Made by a program: the position numbers and the translations under genes
Origin: Rhizobium terrae
GTDB lineage: Bacteria > Pseudomonadota > Alphaproteobacteria > Rhizobiales > Rhizobiaceae
Length of the DNA stretch: 64,000 nucleotides
Direction: 5' to 3'
NCBI RefSeq assembly: GCF_003425685.1
Contig: NZ_QJKM01000007.1
Coordinates: 62,001-126,000 of the forward strand
Part shown: positions 37,216 through 47,387 of the stretch, piece after piece
How positions within the stretch are numbered: the stretch's first letter is position 1
How the letters are laid out: each line of letters begins with the position of its first letter
The notes under the pieces: model-generated
What the model was told of the DNA's origin: nothing
Databases searched by the model: none
What the model saw: only the letters and a program-made list of their open reading frames with translations

Positions 37216-40200
37216 TCACGCTTTCCCATAACCGCCGGCCGTCGGGGTGATCACGGTCACCGCCTCGCCCGCCTCGATGGTGGTCTGGGCGCAGCCGCCG
37301 AGTTCTTCGAACGTGCCGTCAAGACGGCGCACCGTCGTGCGGCCCATCTCGCCCGCTTCGCCGCCGCCAAGCCCGTGGGGCTTGATCGTCCGGTGCGAGG
37401 AGAGGATGGCGCAGTCCATCTTTTCCAGGAAACGGATCGTCCGCTTCGTGCCGTTACCGGCCGAGAACCTGCCTTTGCCGCCGGAATTTTCGCGGATATG
37501 GAAGTCCTCCAGGAGGACCGGATAACGGGTTTCCAGGATTTCCGGATCGGTGAGGCGCGAGTTCGTCATGTGGACGTGAACCGCATCCGTGCCGGTAAAG
37601 CCCATTCCGTCGTTGAACCGGCCGGCCGGCGAACCGGAGCACAGCGTTTCGTAATACTGGTAGGTCGCGTTGCCGAAAGTCAGGTTGTTCATCGTGCCCT
37701 GGCTCGCCGCCATCGCGCCCAAAGCCCCGAACAAGGCATTGGTGACGTGTTGCGACGTCTCCACGTTGCCGGCAACGACGGCTGCCGGATATTGCGGCTT
37801 CAGCATCGAGCCTTCCGGTACGACGATGCGGATCGGCCTCAGGCAGCCGGCATTCATCGGGATCGAGCTTTCGACCATGACACGGAAGACATAAAGCACC
37901 GCAGCGCGCGTCACCGGTTCCGGCGCGTTGAAATTGTTTTGTCTCTGCGGACTGGTTCCGGTGAAATCGACGGTCGCTTCGCGCTTCTGCTTGTCGACCG
38001 TGATCTTCACCTTGATCGTGCTGCCCTGATCGGTGGCGTAGGAGAACTCAGCGTCGTTCAGCTTCTCGAGAACCCGGCGTACGCTTTCTTCCGCATTGTC
38101 CTGCACGTGACCCATATAGGCCTGCACGACGTCCAAACCGAATTGCGCGATCATCTTGCGCATCTCGTGCACGCCCTTTTCGTTGGCGGCGATCTGGGCG
38201 CGCAGGTCTGCGACGTTCTGGGCGACGTTGCGGGCCGGGTAGGGATGCTCGGAGAGAAGCCTGGTAATGCCCGCCTCGTCGAACCAGCCGCGATCGACCA
38301 GGAGCACGTTGTCGAACAGCACGCCTTCTTCATCGACGGTGGTCGCAAGCGGCGTCATCGAGCCCGGAGCCGTGCCACCGACATCCGCATGGTGTCCGCG
38401 CGAGGCGACGTAGAAGAGAATATTCTCGCCCTTCTCGTCGAATACCGGTGTCACGACGGTGATATCCGGCAGGTGCGTACCACCATTGTAAGGCGCGTTC
38501 AGCGCAAAGACGTCGCCTGGACGGATCTTGCCCTGGTTTTGGGCGATAACGCTTTCGACGGAACGATCCATGGAGCCAAGATGGACCGGCATATGCGGAG
38601 CATTGGCGACCAGCGCGCCGTTCTCATCGAAGACGGCGCAGGAGAAGTCGAGCCGTTCCTTGATGTTGACCGAAGACGCGGTGTTCTGCAGCGTCACGCC
38701 CATCTGTTCGGCGATCGACATGAACAGGTTGTTGAACACTTCGAGCAGAACCGGATCGGCCTGCGTGCCGATCGGCTTGGCGCGCGAAAGCGCGGCGACG
38801 CGCTTCAGCACGACGTGGTTCAGCCTGGTGATCTCGAAGGCCCAGCCATCTTCAACGACGATCGTCTGGTGCGGCTCGACGATCAGGCAGGGACCGTTCG
38901 CACGCGCGCCCGGTTTGATGTCCGCACGGCGGTAGACCGGCGCCTCGCGCCATGTCCCGCCGGAGAAAAATTTCGTCCGCTCGGCAGCATTTGGCGCGGT
39001 GCCGTCCAGCACAAATTCCGGCTCGGCCGAATCCGCACCGCCGCCGATCGCCTCGACCTCATAGGCCTCGAAAATGATCTCGCGGTTCTCGAAGATGAAG
39101 CCGAACTGCTTTTTATGCGCGGTCTCGAAAGCCAGCGTCATGCCGGTGGCATCGGTCACCGTCACCGGCAGGGTCGTATCCGTGCCTTGATACCGCAGGT
39201 GAGCGCGATGCAGCACATCCATTTCGGTTTCGGTAACACCTTGCGAAGCCATTTCCCCGACGACGCTTGCGGTCAGTTCGTCACGGATCGGACCAAGCGT
39301 CCCGAGTGCCGCGGCAAGCTCCTGCGAAATCGTCCGCTGGCGCGTGGCGCGAATATCGGCAAGACCCATGCCATAGGCGGAAAGAATGCCTGAGAACGGG
39401 TGGATCAGAACGGTCGAGATGCCGAGCGCGTCAGCCGTCAGGCAGGCATGCTGGCCGCCGGCGCCGCCGAAACAGGTCAGTACGTAATGCGTGACGTCGT
39501 AACCGCGCTGGACGCTGATCTTCTTGACCGCATTCGCCATGTTCTCGACCGCGATGGCGAGGAAACCGTCCGCCACCTCTTCCGGGGAACGGCCGTCGCC
39601 GATCGTCTTGGCCATGTCTTCGAAAGCTGCGCGCACCGCGTCCGCATCGAGCGGCTGGTCGCGGTTCGGGCCGAAAATCGCCGGGAAAAGCTTCGGCGAG
39701 AGCTTGCCGAGCATGACGTTCGCATCGGTGACGGTCAACGGACCACCACGGCGATAGGCCTTCGGGCCGGGATTGGCACCGGCAGAATCCGGGCCGACGC
39801 GGAAACGGCCGTTCTCGAAATGCAAAATAGAGCCGCCGCCGGCGGCAACCGTGTGGATCGACATCATCGGCGCGCGCATACGCACGCCGGCCACCTCCGT
39901 TTCGAAGGAGCGTTCAAGCTCGCCGTCGTAGTGCGAAACATCGGTCGACGTGCCGCCCATGTCGAAACCGATCATTCGCTCGAAACCCGCAAGCCGCGAA
40001 GTCTCCACCGCGCCGACCACGCCGCCGGCCGGGCCGGAGAGGATCGCGTCCTTGCCCTGGAAAAGCCGCGCGGCGGTAAGGCCGCCGGAGGATTGCATGA
40101 ACATCAGCTGCGCGCCGCTCTGGCCTTCATCGAGCCCCGTGCCGAGTTCGCCGGCCACCTGCTCCACGTAGCGGCGTAGGATCGGCGAGAGATAGGCATC

Positions 40201-40836
40201 GACAACGGTCGTATCGCCACGGCCGACGAGCTTGATCAGCGGCGACACCTCATGGCTGACGGAAACCTGGGTGAACCCGATCTCGCGGGCGATCCGTGCA
40301 ACCAGCTGTTCGTGCGCCGGGAAACGGTAGGCATGCATGAAGACGATCGCGATGGCCCGGAAACCGGCATCGAACTGCGCCCGCAGCTCGGCACGGATCG
40401 CCTTCTCGTCCGGTGCCGCCTCGACGGCGCCGTCGGCGCGGACGCGCTCGTCCACCTCGACCACGGCGCTGTAAACCAGTTCCGGCTTGATGATCTTCTT
40501 GGCAAAAATGTCGGCGCGCGCCTGGTAGCCGATCGCCAGCGCATCGCGGAAGCCGCGTGTGGTGACCAGCAGGGTGCGCTCGCCCTTGCGTTCCAGCAGC
40601 GCATTGGTGGCGACGGTGGTGCCCATCTTCACCGCGCCGATGGCGTCGGCGGGAATCGGCATTCCGGCGGAAAGGCCCAGAAGCTCGCGGATGCCCTGCA
40701 CGGCCGCATCCCGGTAAGCCTCTGGATTTTCGGAAAGAACCTTATGGGCAACCAATGAGCCGTCCGGCTTCCTCCCGACGATATCGGTAAACGTACCGCC
40801 GCGGTCGATCCAGAAGTCCCACTTGTTGCCGGCCAT
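37216..40836 (-). CDS. 5-oxoprolinase (fused HyuA-HyuB hydantoinase type)
   Basis: A 1206-residue ATP-dependent 5-oxoprolinase that opens 5-oxo-L-proline to glutamate. The N-terminal HyuA half carries the ATPase-type motifs [11 protein letters not shown] near residue 11, [15 protein letters not shown] near 71 and [18 protein letters not shown] near 290. The C-terminal HyuB half (from about 680) includes [15 protein letters not shown] and [13 protein letters not shown]. Full length matches the fused bacterial and eukaryotic enzyme. It is divergent from a TRAP transporter operon that may import its substrate. ATP-dependent hydantoinases or acetophenone carboxylases share the fold, so substrate is likely but not proven. 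Confidence 0.85.
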   Translation of the reverse strand: MAGNKWDFWIDRGGTFTDIVGRKPDGSLVAHKVLSENPEAYRDAAVQGIRELLGLSAGMPIPADAIGAVKMGTTVATNALLERKGERTLLVTTRGFRDALAIGYQARADIFAKKIIKPELVYSAVVEVDERVRADGAVEAAPDEKAIRAELRAQFDAGFRAIAIVFMHAYRFPAHEQLVARIAREIGFTQVSVSHEVSPLIKLVGRGDTTVVDAYLSPILRRYVEQVAGELGTGLDEGQSGAQLMFMQSSGGLTAARLFQGKDAILSGPAGGVVGAVETSRLAGFERMIGFDMGGTSTDVSHYDGELERSFETEVAGVRMRAPMMSIHTVAAGGGSILHFENGRFRVGPDSAGANPGPKAYRRGGPLTVTDANVMLGKLSPKLFPAIFGPNRDQPLDADAVRAAFEDMAKTIGDGRSPEEVADGFLAIAVENMANAVKKISVQRGYDVTHYVLTCFGGAGGQHACLTADALGISTVLIHPFSGILSAYGMGLADIRATRQRTISQELAAALGTLGPIRDELTASVVGEMASQGVTETEMDVLHRAHLRYQGTDTTLPVTVTDATGMTLAFETAHKKQFGFIFENREIIFEAYEVEAIGGGADSAEPEFVLDGTAPNAAERTKFFSGGTWREAPVYRRADIKPGARANGPCLIVEPHQTIVVEDGWAFEITRLNHVVLKRVAALSRAKPIGTQADPVLLEVFNNLFMSIAEQMGVTLQNTASSVNIKERLDFSCAVFDENGALVANAPHMPVHLGSMDRSVESVIAQNQGKIRPGDVFALNAPYNGGTHLPDITVVTPVFDEKGENILFYVASRGHHADVGGTAPGSMTPLATTVDEEGVLFDNVLLVDRGWFDEAGITRLLSEHPYPARNVAQNVADLRAQIAANEKGVHEMRKMIAQFGLDVVQAYMGHVQDNAEESVRRVLEKLNDAEFSYATDQGSTIKVKITVDKQKREATVDFTGTSPQRQNNFNAPEPVTRAAVLYVFRVMVESSIPMNAGCLRPIRIVVPEGSMLKPQYPAAVVAGNVETSQHVTNALFGALGAMAASQGTMNNLTFGNATYQYYETLCSGSPAGRFNDGMGFTGTDAVHVHMTNSRLTDPEILETRYPVLLEDFHIRENSGGKGRFSAGNGTKRTIRFLEKMDCAILSSHRTIKPHGLGGGEAGEMGRTTVRRLDGTFEELGGCAQTTIEAGEAVTVITPTAGGYGKA

Positions 40837-40896
40837 ATCCCGCCCCTGTTTTCGGAAATTTGAGTTGCAATAACGAAAACATTTCGTCGATAAAAC

Positions 40897-40937
40897 GTCA
40901 ATGATTAGTTGACAGGAAAATCACTGTTAAGCATCAT
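40897..40937 (+). promoter_or_regulatory. Candidate promoter and operator of the TRAP operon
   Basis: TTGACA at 40909-40914 is followed after 17 bases by CATCAT (40932-40937), a fair sigma-70 pair. The -35 box is overlapped by an inverted repeat GTCAA (40897-40901) and TTGAC (40909-40913) with a 7-base spacer. A regulator bound there would control the TRAP genes and could also affect the divergent 5-oxoprolinase. Confidence 0.45.
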
Positions 40938-41051
40938 GCCGACCAGAACGGGCAAAGGTAGCCGGTATTCAGAGAGCTCCCACCCGTGCAACCGGCAACC
41001 GAGGGGAGCCGACCATGTCTTTTTGCCGCCTTGCTTTGCGGAGGGCAGTCC

Positions 41052-41636
41052 GTGTCCGCCGCTGATATTCGCCATAGCATATTTCCCGATTGGCTCCGCC
41101 GCGCGCTCGACGGACTTTATCTCGTCTCCGGCTGGATGGCCGGGCTTTTCCTCATCGCCATCTTCCTTTTGATGATGGCGCTGTCCGCCGGGCGCCCGCT
41201 CGATATAGACGTACCGGCCGGCGATGATTTCGCCTCCTGGTGCATGGCCGCCAGCGCTTTCCTTGGCCTTGCCCATACATTCCGCTCCGGCGAGATGATC
41301 CGCGTCGGCCTGCTGGTCGAGCGTATCAAGGGGCCGGCTAGGCGGGTGGTCGAGGTGATCGCGCTGATCGTCGGCACGGTCGCGCTCGTCTATTTCGCCT
41401 GGTTTGCGCTCGACATGACGCTGACGTCCTACCGCTTCAACGACCTCTCCCAGGGCGTGATCGCCGTGCCGCTGTGGATCCCGCAGCTCGGTTTTTCCGG
41501 CGGCCTGATCATCCTCGCCGTCGCTTTCGTCGATGAACTCCTGCACGTGCTGTTCGGCGGTTCGCCGCGCTACGAAAAGCCCGAGCCGGTGACCGCCGAG
41601 GAAGTCATCGAACGCGCCATCCAGAGCGGGGCCTGA
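41052..41636 (+). CDS. TRAP transporter small permease (DctQ type)
   Basis: A 194-residue protein with four hydrophobic segments, the fixed size of DctQ subunits, including FRSGEMIRVGLLVERI between segments 2 and 3, typical of the family. I take the GTG at 41052 as start because GGAGGG precedes it. The subunit joins DctM to form the membrane part of a sodium-driven TRAP importer. It is followed 3 bases later by dctM. Confidence 0.88.
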   Translation: MSAADIRHSIFPDWLRRALDGLYLVSGWMAGLFLIAIFLLMMALSAGRPLDIDVPAGDDFASWCMAASAFLGLAHTFRSGEMIRVGLLVERIKGPARRVVEVIALIVGTVALVYFAWFALDMTLTSYRFNDLSQGVIAVPLWIPQLGFSGGLIILAVAFVDELLHVLFGGSPRYEKPEPVTAEEVIERAIQSGA

Positions 41637-41639
41637 TGC

Positions 41640-42953
41640 ATGGGAACGATCGAACTCGTTGAAATCGCGGGCATCGTCCTCGTCGCCCTGCTCGCCCTGT
41701 TGGCCGGCGGCGTGTGGATCGGCATTTCGCTGCTGATCTGCGGCTTTATCGCCATGCTTTTCGTGCCGGGCATCCCGGTCGGCGCGGTGCTGGCCACCAA
41801 TTCATGGAGCGGCGGCGCTTCCTGGTCGCTCGCCGCACTGCCGCTTTTCGTCTGGATGGGGGAAATCCTGTTCCGCACGCGGCTTTCGGAAGAGATGTTC
41901 CGCGGCCTCTCGCCCTGGCTCGGCTGGCTGCCGGGCCGGCTCATGCATGTCAACGTGCTGGGCTGCGGCCTGTTCGGCTCGATTTCCGGGTCGTCCGCCG
42001 CCACCACGGCGATGATCGCCAAGATCGCTTTGCCGGAATTGAAGAAGCGCGGCTATGACGAAATGGTCAGCCTCGGCTCCCTTGCCGGCGCCGGCACGCT
42101 CGGCATTCTCATTCCGCCGTCGATCACCATGGTCGTCTATGCGGTGGCCGCCAACGTCTCGATCATCCAGATATTCCTCGCCGGCTTCCTGCCGAGCCTT
42201 ATCGTCATGGTGCTCTATTCCGGCTACATCATCGTCTGGTCGATGCTGAATCCCGACAAGCAGCCGCCGGCCCCGCCGAAGATGAGCCTCAGGGAAAAGT
42301 TCAAGGAAAGCATGAACCTGATTCCGGTCATGCTGCTGATCGTTCTTGTTTTTGCGACTTTGCTGCTCGGCTGGGCGACGGCGACGGAATGCGCCGCCTG
42401 GGGCGTGCTCGGCTCTCTCGCCATCGCCGCCTGGTCCCGCACGCTCACCTGGAAATCCTTCTGGGATAGCGTCATGGGCGCCACAAGGCTCACCTGCATG
42501 ATCATGCTGATCCTGACCGGCGCCGGCTTCATGTCGATCGCCATGGGTTATACCGGCATTCCGAACGCGCTCGCCGCCTGGGTCGACAGCTTCAATCTGA
42601 GCCCCTACGCCCTGATCGCCGTGCTGACGGTGATGTATATCCTGCTCGGCACCGCGCTCGACGGTCTCTCCATGATCGTGCTGACCACGGTCGTGGTGCT
42701 GCCGATGATCCAGCAGGCCGGTTTCGATCTCATCTGGTTCGGCATCTTCCTGGTGCTGATCGTCGAGATGGCGGAAGTCTCGCCGCCGGTCGGTTTCAAT
42801 CTCTTCGTCCTGCAGACGATGAGCGGCCGCGACAGCCTGACGGTCGCGAAAGCCTCGCTGCCGTTCTTCTTCCTGCTTGTGGCGACCGTCGCCATCATCA
42901 CGGTCTTCCCGGAAATCGTGATGGTCCTGCCGAAAATGGCATTCCCGGGTTAA
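41640..42953 (+). CDS. TRAP transporter large permease (DctM type)
   Basis: A 437-residue membrane protein with about twelve hydrophobic segments and the DctM landmarks GSISGSSAATTAMIAKIALP near residue 120 and GILIPPSITMVVYAVA near 155. It is the transporting subunit that takes substrate from the binding protein and couples it to sodium entry. ATG at 41640 lies just after the dctQ stop. Confidence 0.94.
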   Translation: MGTIELVEIAGIVLVALLALLAGGVWIGISLLICGFIAMLFVPGIPVGAVLATNSWSGGASWSLAALPLFVWMGEILFRTRLSEEMFRGLSPWLGWLPGRLMHVNVLGCGLFGSISGSSAATTAMIAKIALPELKKRGYDEMVSLGSLAGAGTLGILIPPSITMVVYAVAANVSIIQIFLAGFLPSLIVMVLYSGYIIVWSMLNPDKQPPAPPKMSLREKFKESMNLIPVMLLIVLVFATLLLGWATATECAAWGVLGSLAIAAWSRTLTWKSFWDSVMGATRLTCMIMLILTGAGFMSIAMGYTGIPNALAAWVDSFNLSPYALIAVLTVMYILLGTALDGLSMIVLTTVVVLPMIQQAGFDLIWFGIFLVLIVEMAEVSPPVGFNLFVLQTMSGRDSLTVAKASLPFFFLLVATVAIITVFPEIVMVLPKMAFPG

Positions 42954-42978
42954 CCAGAGAAAGAAAAGGGAACTGATA

Positions 42979-43980
42979 ATGAGGAAATTGCTCTCCACCC
43001 TCGTTCGCGCGGGGCTTGTCCGTGCCGGCGTGGCCGGCGCGGCCTTGCTGGCCGCCACCGGCGCCTGGGCTCAGACCGCCTGGGTCCTGCCGTCCGCCTA
43101 TCCGCCGGCGAATTATCACGTCGAAAACCTGATGCAGTTCGCCAAGGAGGTCGAGACGGCATCCGGCGGCAAGCTGAAGATCACCGTTCATCCGAGCGCC
43201 TCGCTCTTCAAGGCGCCGGATATCAAGCGCGCCGTCCAGACCAGCCAGGCCCAGGCCGGCGAAGTGCTGATCTCGCTGCACGAGAACGAAAACCCGGTTT
43301 TCGGCATCGACGTCGTGCCCTTCCTGGCGACGAGCTTCGACCAGTCGAAGAAACTTTATGCCGCCTCCAAACCGGCGATGGAAAAGGCGCTCGACGCCCA
43401 GGGCCTGAAGCTTCTCTATGCGACGCCATGGCCGCCGCAGGGCATCTTCACCAAGAAGGACGTCGGCAGCGTCGCCGACCTGAAGGGCCTCAAGTGGCGC
43501 GCCTATAACGTCGGCACCGCACGCATCGCCGATCTCGTCGGCGCCCAGCCGGTCACCGTCCAGGCGGCCGAATTGCCGCAGGCGCTCGCGACCGGCGTCG
43601 TCGACGGCCTGATGACGTCGAGCGCCACCGGCGTCGATTCGAAGATCTGGGAATCGCTCACGCATTACTACGACACCCAGGCTTGGATCCCGAAAAACGT
43701 CGTCTTTGTCAACAAGGCCGCCTTCGCTGCGCTCGATCCGGCGGTTCAGAAGGCCGTCACCGATGCCGCCGCCGCTGCAGAGACTCGCGGCTGGGCGCTC
43801 GGCGCCGAAAAGACCAGTGCCTACATGGACACGCTCAAGAAGAACGGCATGAAGGTTCTCGAACCGAGCGCCGATCTCAAGAAGGGCCTTGCCGATGTCG
43901 GCGCCAAGCTGACGGAAGACTGGTCGAAAAAGGCCGGTGCCGATGGCGCCGCCATTCTGGACGCCTACAAGAAGATGTGA
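42979..43980 (+). CDS. TRAP transporter periplasmic binding protein (DctP type)
   Basis: A 333-residue secreted binding protein with a signal peptide ending ATGAWA-Q near residue 31 and the DctP fold. An Arg in KGLKWRAYNVGTARI near residue 175 is in the position that normally pairs with a substrate carboxylate. It should bind the organic acid imported by the DctQ-DctM pair. Context with 5-oxoprolinase suggests 5-oxoproline or a related lactam acid. Confidence 0.92.
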   Translation: MRKLLSTLVRAGLVRAGVAGAALLAATGAWAQTAWVLPSAYPPANYHVENLMQFAKEVETASGGKLKITVHPSASLFKAPDIKRAVQTSQAQAGEVLISLHENENPVFGIDVVPFLATSFDQSKKLYAASKPAMEKALDAQGLKLLYATPWPPQGIFTKKDVGSVADLKGLKWRAYNVGTARIADLVGAQPVTVQAAELPQALATGVVDGLMTSSATGVDSKIWESLTHYYDTQAWIPKNVVFVNKAAFAALDPAVQKAVTDAAAAAETRGWALGAEKTSAYMDTLKKNGMKVLEPSADLKKGLADVGAKLTEDWSKKAGADGAAILDAYKKM

Positions 43981-44037
43981 TTTGAGAAGCGTCGCGGCCA
44001 GTCGGTCGCGGCGCACTCGTTCCCGGGAGGAGAAATC

Positions 44038-44559
44038 ATGTCATCGGAGAAGAATGAATTCGGCCCGATCGTGTCCTCCGGCCACCTGGCCACGGGCGCC
44101 CTGCCGGCCCTGTCCGAGATCGAATTCGGTCTCATCATGCTGAACCATGCCTTCAGCCGCTGGATGGTGCGCTGCATGGCGGCTGCCGGCGTGCCGGACC
44201 TGTCGGCGATCGATATCCTCGTGCTGCACAATATCAACAGCCGCAACAAGCCGAAGACACTGGCCGACATTGCGCTCGTTCTCAACATCGAGGACACGCA
44301 CGTGGTCACCTACGCGCTGAAGAAGCTGGAGCGCCTGAAGCTCATCAAGTCCGGCCGGCGCGGCAAGGAAAAGCTGGTCATGGTCACCCCGGCCGGTGCC
44401 GAGGCCTGCATGAAATACGCGGCCGTGCGCGAGGCGCTGCTCGTCAAATCGGTGTTGGCCACCGAGGTGTCGGGCGAGACGCTGTCGGCAATGGCATCCC
44501 GCCTGCGGGCGCTTTCCGGCCACTACGACCAGGCTGCGCGTGCGGCTGCCTCGCTTTAG
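44038..44559 (+). CDS. MarR-like winged-helix regulator of the TRAP locus
   Basis: A 173-residue DNA-binding protein with a winged helix-turn-helix from about residue 60 to 130 (TLADIALVLNIEDTHVVTYA, then LKKLERLKLIKSGRRGKEKL). ATG at 44038 follows GGAGGAGAAATC. It is the last gene of the TRAP operon, 57 bases after dctP, and most likely controls the TRAP/5-oxoprolinase pair, perhaps through the inverted repeat at 40897. Confidence 0.85.
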   Translation: MSSEKNEFGPIVSSGHLATGALPALSEIEFGLIMLNHAFSRWMVRCMAAAGVPDLSAIDILVLHNINSRNKPKTLADIALVLNIEDTHVVTYALKKLERLKLIKSGRRGKEKLVMVTPAGAEACMKYAAVREALLVKSVLATEVSGETLSAMASRLRALSGHYDQAARAAASL

Positions 44560-44560
44560 G

Positions 44561-44579
44561 AAAACAGCACCGAAGGTGC
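44561..44579 (-). terminator. Short intrinsic terminator between convergent genes
   Basis: GCACC GAA GGTGC (44567-44579) forms a tight stem; on the minus strand it reads as a TTCG-capped hairpin followed by TGTTTT. It would end the hydrolase transcript and may also slow the convergent regulator transcript. Confidence 0.55.
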
Positions 44580-44588
44580 GAAACAATT

Positions 44589-45413
44589 CTAGGAAAGCAG
44601 CGCGTCCATCAGCGGATGGGCCGGGTCTTCCATGCCGTCGAGCACGTTGAAATGGTGCCGGTCCGGCTCCTCGATGACTTCGGTTTCGGCGCCCAGGCCT
44701 TTCCAGATATTGGCCAGCAGCGCGTTCTGGCGGATGAATTCCGCACGTTCGCCGGCACCCACCCAGCAGGTCACCCGTGCATTCGGCATCGGTTCCAGAA
44801 GGGCAGGGCTTTCGCGATGGGCCTCCTCCCGGTCTATCCGCTGCTTCTCGTTCATCTTCGTTGCGAGCAGGGGCCTGAGATCATGAACGCCGGAGAGCGA
44901 GACGACATTGGCGATGCGGCTGCGCACCCCGTCCGATAGCGGTGAGGTCGCGCAGATCATCCGCGTCACCAGATGGCCGCCGGCGGAGTGCCCGATCAGC
45001 CGGATCGGTCCAGGGACTTTCCTGGCCGCAGCCTCGATCGCCTTGCCGATCTCCAGGGTGATTTCGGAAATTCGGTTTTCCGGTGCCAGCGTATACATCG
45101 GCATGGCGACCGCATGACCGCGCTCCACGGCGCCCCGCGCGTAATGCGACCAATAACTGTTGTCGAGCCCGATCCAGAAGCCGCCATGCACGAAGACAAC
45201 AAGGCCTTTCGGCGTGCTTTCCGGCATGAAGAGGTCGAAGCGGTTGCGAGGCTTCTCCCCGTAGACAAGCCCTAGCTTCGCGCGACCCGCGGCGCCCAGC
45301 GTCTCGCGAAAATGCCGCGCCGGCTCCACCCATGCGGCCGGCCAGCGATCGCCCTGAGGAATGTTGATGCCGTTGGCATAGGCATTGTCCCAGTCGCTGA
45401 TCCGATGGCGCAT
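44589..45413 (-). CDS. Alpha/beta hydrolase resembling arylformamidase (kynurenine formamidase)
   Basis: A 274-residue alpha/beta hydrolase with the oxyanion-hole motif FVHGGFW near residue 75, the nucleophile motif IGHSAGGH near residue 140 and a C-terminal DRHHFNVLDG that supplies the catalytic His. HGGFW with this spacing is the hallmark of animal- and bacterial-type arylformamidases, which cleave N-formylkynurenine. It is divergent from a 2-aminobenzoate-CoA ligase gene, and kynurenine breakdown yields 2-aminobenzoate, so a link is plausible. Start 45413 follows GAGGGA. Confidence 0.78.
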   Translation of the reverse strand: MRHRISDWDNAYANGINIPQGDRWPAAWVEPARHFRETLGAAGRAKLGLVYGEKPRNRFDLFMPESTPKGLVVFVHGGFWIGLDNSYWSHYARGAVERGHAVAMPMYTLAPENRISEITLEIGKAIEAAARKVPGPIRLIGHSAGGHLVTRMICATSPLSDGVRSRIANVVSLSGVHDLRPLLATKMNEKQRIDREEAHRESPALLEPMPNARVTCWVGAGERAEFIRQNALLANIWKGLGAETEVIEEPDRHHFNVLDGMEDPAHPLMDALLS

Positions 45414-45614
45414 CGTTCTTGTTTCCCTCGACGCATGCATGATTGCAGGCGCATACTGTCATCGCCGCCGCCCGCAGGAAAGTCGCATGCGCTCGAAAAT
45501 GGCCTGCGGAGAAAATTATTACAAACTTAAAATTTCTCTCTTGCAACCGAGGGGAAGCAGTGCTTTTCTGGACGAAAGGCAAAAAGCCGCATCGATAAAA
45601 AAAGACCTGGGAAC

Positions 45615-47246
45615 ATGACAATGCTGGGACCGTCAGGCCATCAGGATACGTTTGCCCGCGACAATCTTCCGCCCTTCGATCAGTGGCCGGAGATCAAGCT
45701 GGACAGCTTCCAATACCCGGAATGGATGAATGCGGCGGTCGAGTTGACCGATCGCATGGTCGAAAAGGGTTTTGGCGATTACACCGCGTTGATCGGCAAC
45801 GGCCGCCGCCGCACCTACAAGGAACTCGCCGACTGGACGAACCGCATCGCTCGGGCGCTGACCGAGGATTACGGCCTGAAGCCCGGCAACCGCGTGCTGA
45901 TCCGCTCCGCCAACAACCCGGCCATGGTCGCCTGCTGGCTGGCGGCGACGAAGGCGGGCGCCGTCGTCGTCAACACCATGCCGATGCTGCGCTCCGGCGA
46001 ACTCGCCAAGATCATCGACAAGGCCGAGATCTCCATGGCGCTTTGCGATACGCGCCTGATGGACGAATTGGTCGCCTGCGCCAAGGAAAGCGCATTCCTC
46101 AAGCAGGTCATCGGCTTCGACGGCACCGCCAACCACGACGCCGAGCTTGACCGGGCTGCGCTCAACAAGCCTGTGCGCTACGAGGCGGTGAAGACCGGCC
46201 GTGACGACGTTGCCCTGCTCGGCTTCACCTCGGGTTCGACCGGCATTCCCAAGGCCACCATGCATTTCCATCGCGATATCCTGATCATCGCAGATGCCTA
46301 TGCCAAGGAAGTGCTGGACGTGACGCCGGACGACATCTTCGTCGGTTCGCCGCCGCTGGCCTTCACCTTCGGCCTCGGCGGTCTCGCCGTCTTCCCGCTG
46401 CGTTTCGGCGCCGCCGCGACGCTTCTCGAACAGGCCACACCGCCGAAGATGATCGAGATCATCGAGACCTACAAGGCGACGATCAGCTTCACCGCGCCGA
46501 CCGCCTATCGCGCCATGCTGGCGGCCATGGATGCCGGCGCGGACCTCTCCTCGCTCCGCATTGCCGTTTCCGCCGGCGAGACTTTGCCCGGCCCCGTCTT
46601 CGAGGAATGGGTGAAAAAGACCGGCAAGCCGATCCTCGACGGCATCGGCGCCACCGAAATGCTGCATATCTTCATCTCCAACCGGCTCGGCGATTCCAGA
46701 CCCGCCTGCACAGGCAAGCCGCTGACCGGCTACGAGGCGATTATCGTCGACGACGAGATGAACCCGGTAAAGCCCGGCACGATCGGCCGGCTGGCGGTCA
46801 AGGGCCCGATCGGCTGCCGTTATCTCGCCGACGAGCGCCAGAAGGACTATGTGAAGAACGGCTGGAACCTGACGGGCGACAGCTTCGTCGAGGACGAGGA
46901 CGGCTATTTCCACTTCGCCGCCCGCTCCGACGACATGATCATCTCCGCCGGTTACAACATTGCCGGCCCGGAAGTCGAAGCCGCTCTTCTGAAACACGAG
47001 GCCGTGCTGGAATGTGCCGTGATCGGCGCGCCGGATGACGGCCGCGGCACGATCGTGCAAGCGCATGTGGTTCTGGCCAAGGGATTCGAGGCGAGCGAGT
47101 TGCTTGTCAAGATTCTCCAGGATCACGTGAAGAGCATCATCGCGCCCTACAAATACCCGCGCTCGATCGTCTTCACCGAAGCCCTGCCGAAAACCGAATC
47201 CGGCAAGATCCAGCGCTTCCGGCTGAAGCAGAAGCTGTCCGCGTAA
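45615..47246 (+). CDS. abmG: 2-aminobenzoate/benzoate-CoA ligase family enzyme
   Basis: A 543-residue AMP-forming acyl-CoA ligase with LGFTSGSTGIPKATMHFHRD near residue 200 (AMP-binding P-loop), GIGATEMLHIFISN near 345, the hinge-region ARSDDMIISAGYNI near 437 and the C-terminal catalytic Lys in PKTESGKIQRF. The HFHRD and ATEMLHIF segments fit the benzoate/2-aminobenzoate-CoA ligase group. It would activate anthranilate or a similar aromatic acid for CoA-dependent degradation. The Liv transporter genes follow on the same strand. The 2-aminobenzoyl-CoA monooxygenase that normally follows is not in the window, so the gene symbol is tentative. Confidence 0.82.
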   Translation: MTMLGPSGHQDTFARDNLPPFDQWPEIKLDSFQYPEWMNAAVELTDRMVEKGFGDYTALIGNGRRRTYKELADWTNRIARALTEDYGLKPGNRVLIRSANNPAMVACWLAATKAGAVVVNTMPMLRSGELAKIIDKAEISMALCDTRLMDELVACAKESAFLKQVIGFDGTANHDAELDRAALNKPVRYEAVKTGRDDVALLGFTSGSTGIPKATMHFHRDILIIADAYAKEVLDVTPDDIFVGSPPLAFTFGLGGLAVFPLRFGAAATLLEQATPPKMIEIIETYKATISFTAPTAYRAMLAAMDAGADLSSLRIAVSAGETLPGPVFEEWVKKTGKPILDGIGATEMLHIFISNRLGDSRPACTGKPLTGYEAIIVDDEMNPVKPGTIGRLAVKGPIGCRYLADERQKDYVKNGWNLTGDSFVEDEDGYFHFAARSDDMIISAGYNIAGPEVEAALLKHEAVLECAVIGAPDDGRGTIVQAHVVLAKGFEASELLVKILQDHVKSIIAPYKYPRSIVFTEALPKTESGKIQRFRLKQKLSA

Positions 47247-47387
47247 CCATACCTGATTTTGGGTAAACTCCGCGGCACAAGCGGAGTGGAAGTTTCCGCG
47301 CAAATGTGGAAGACAGAAAAGACGGAAGCGGGCGGGAGACGTCGGCTGAAGGTCATGGGAACACAACAACAAACGGGAGTTCGTCAC

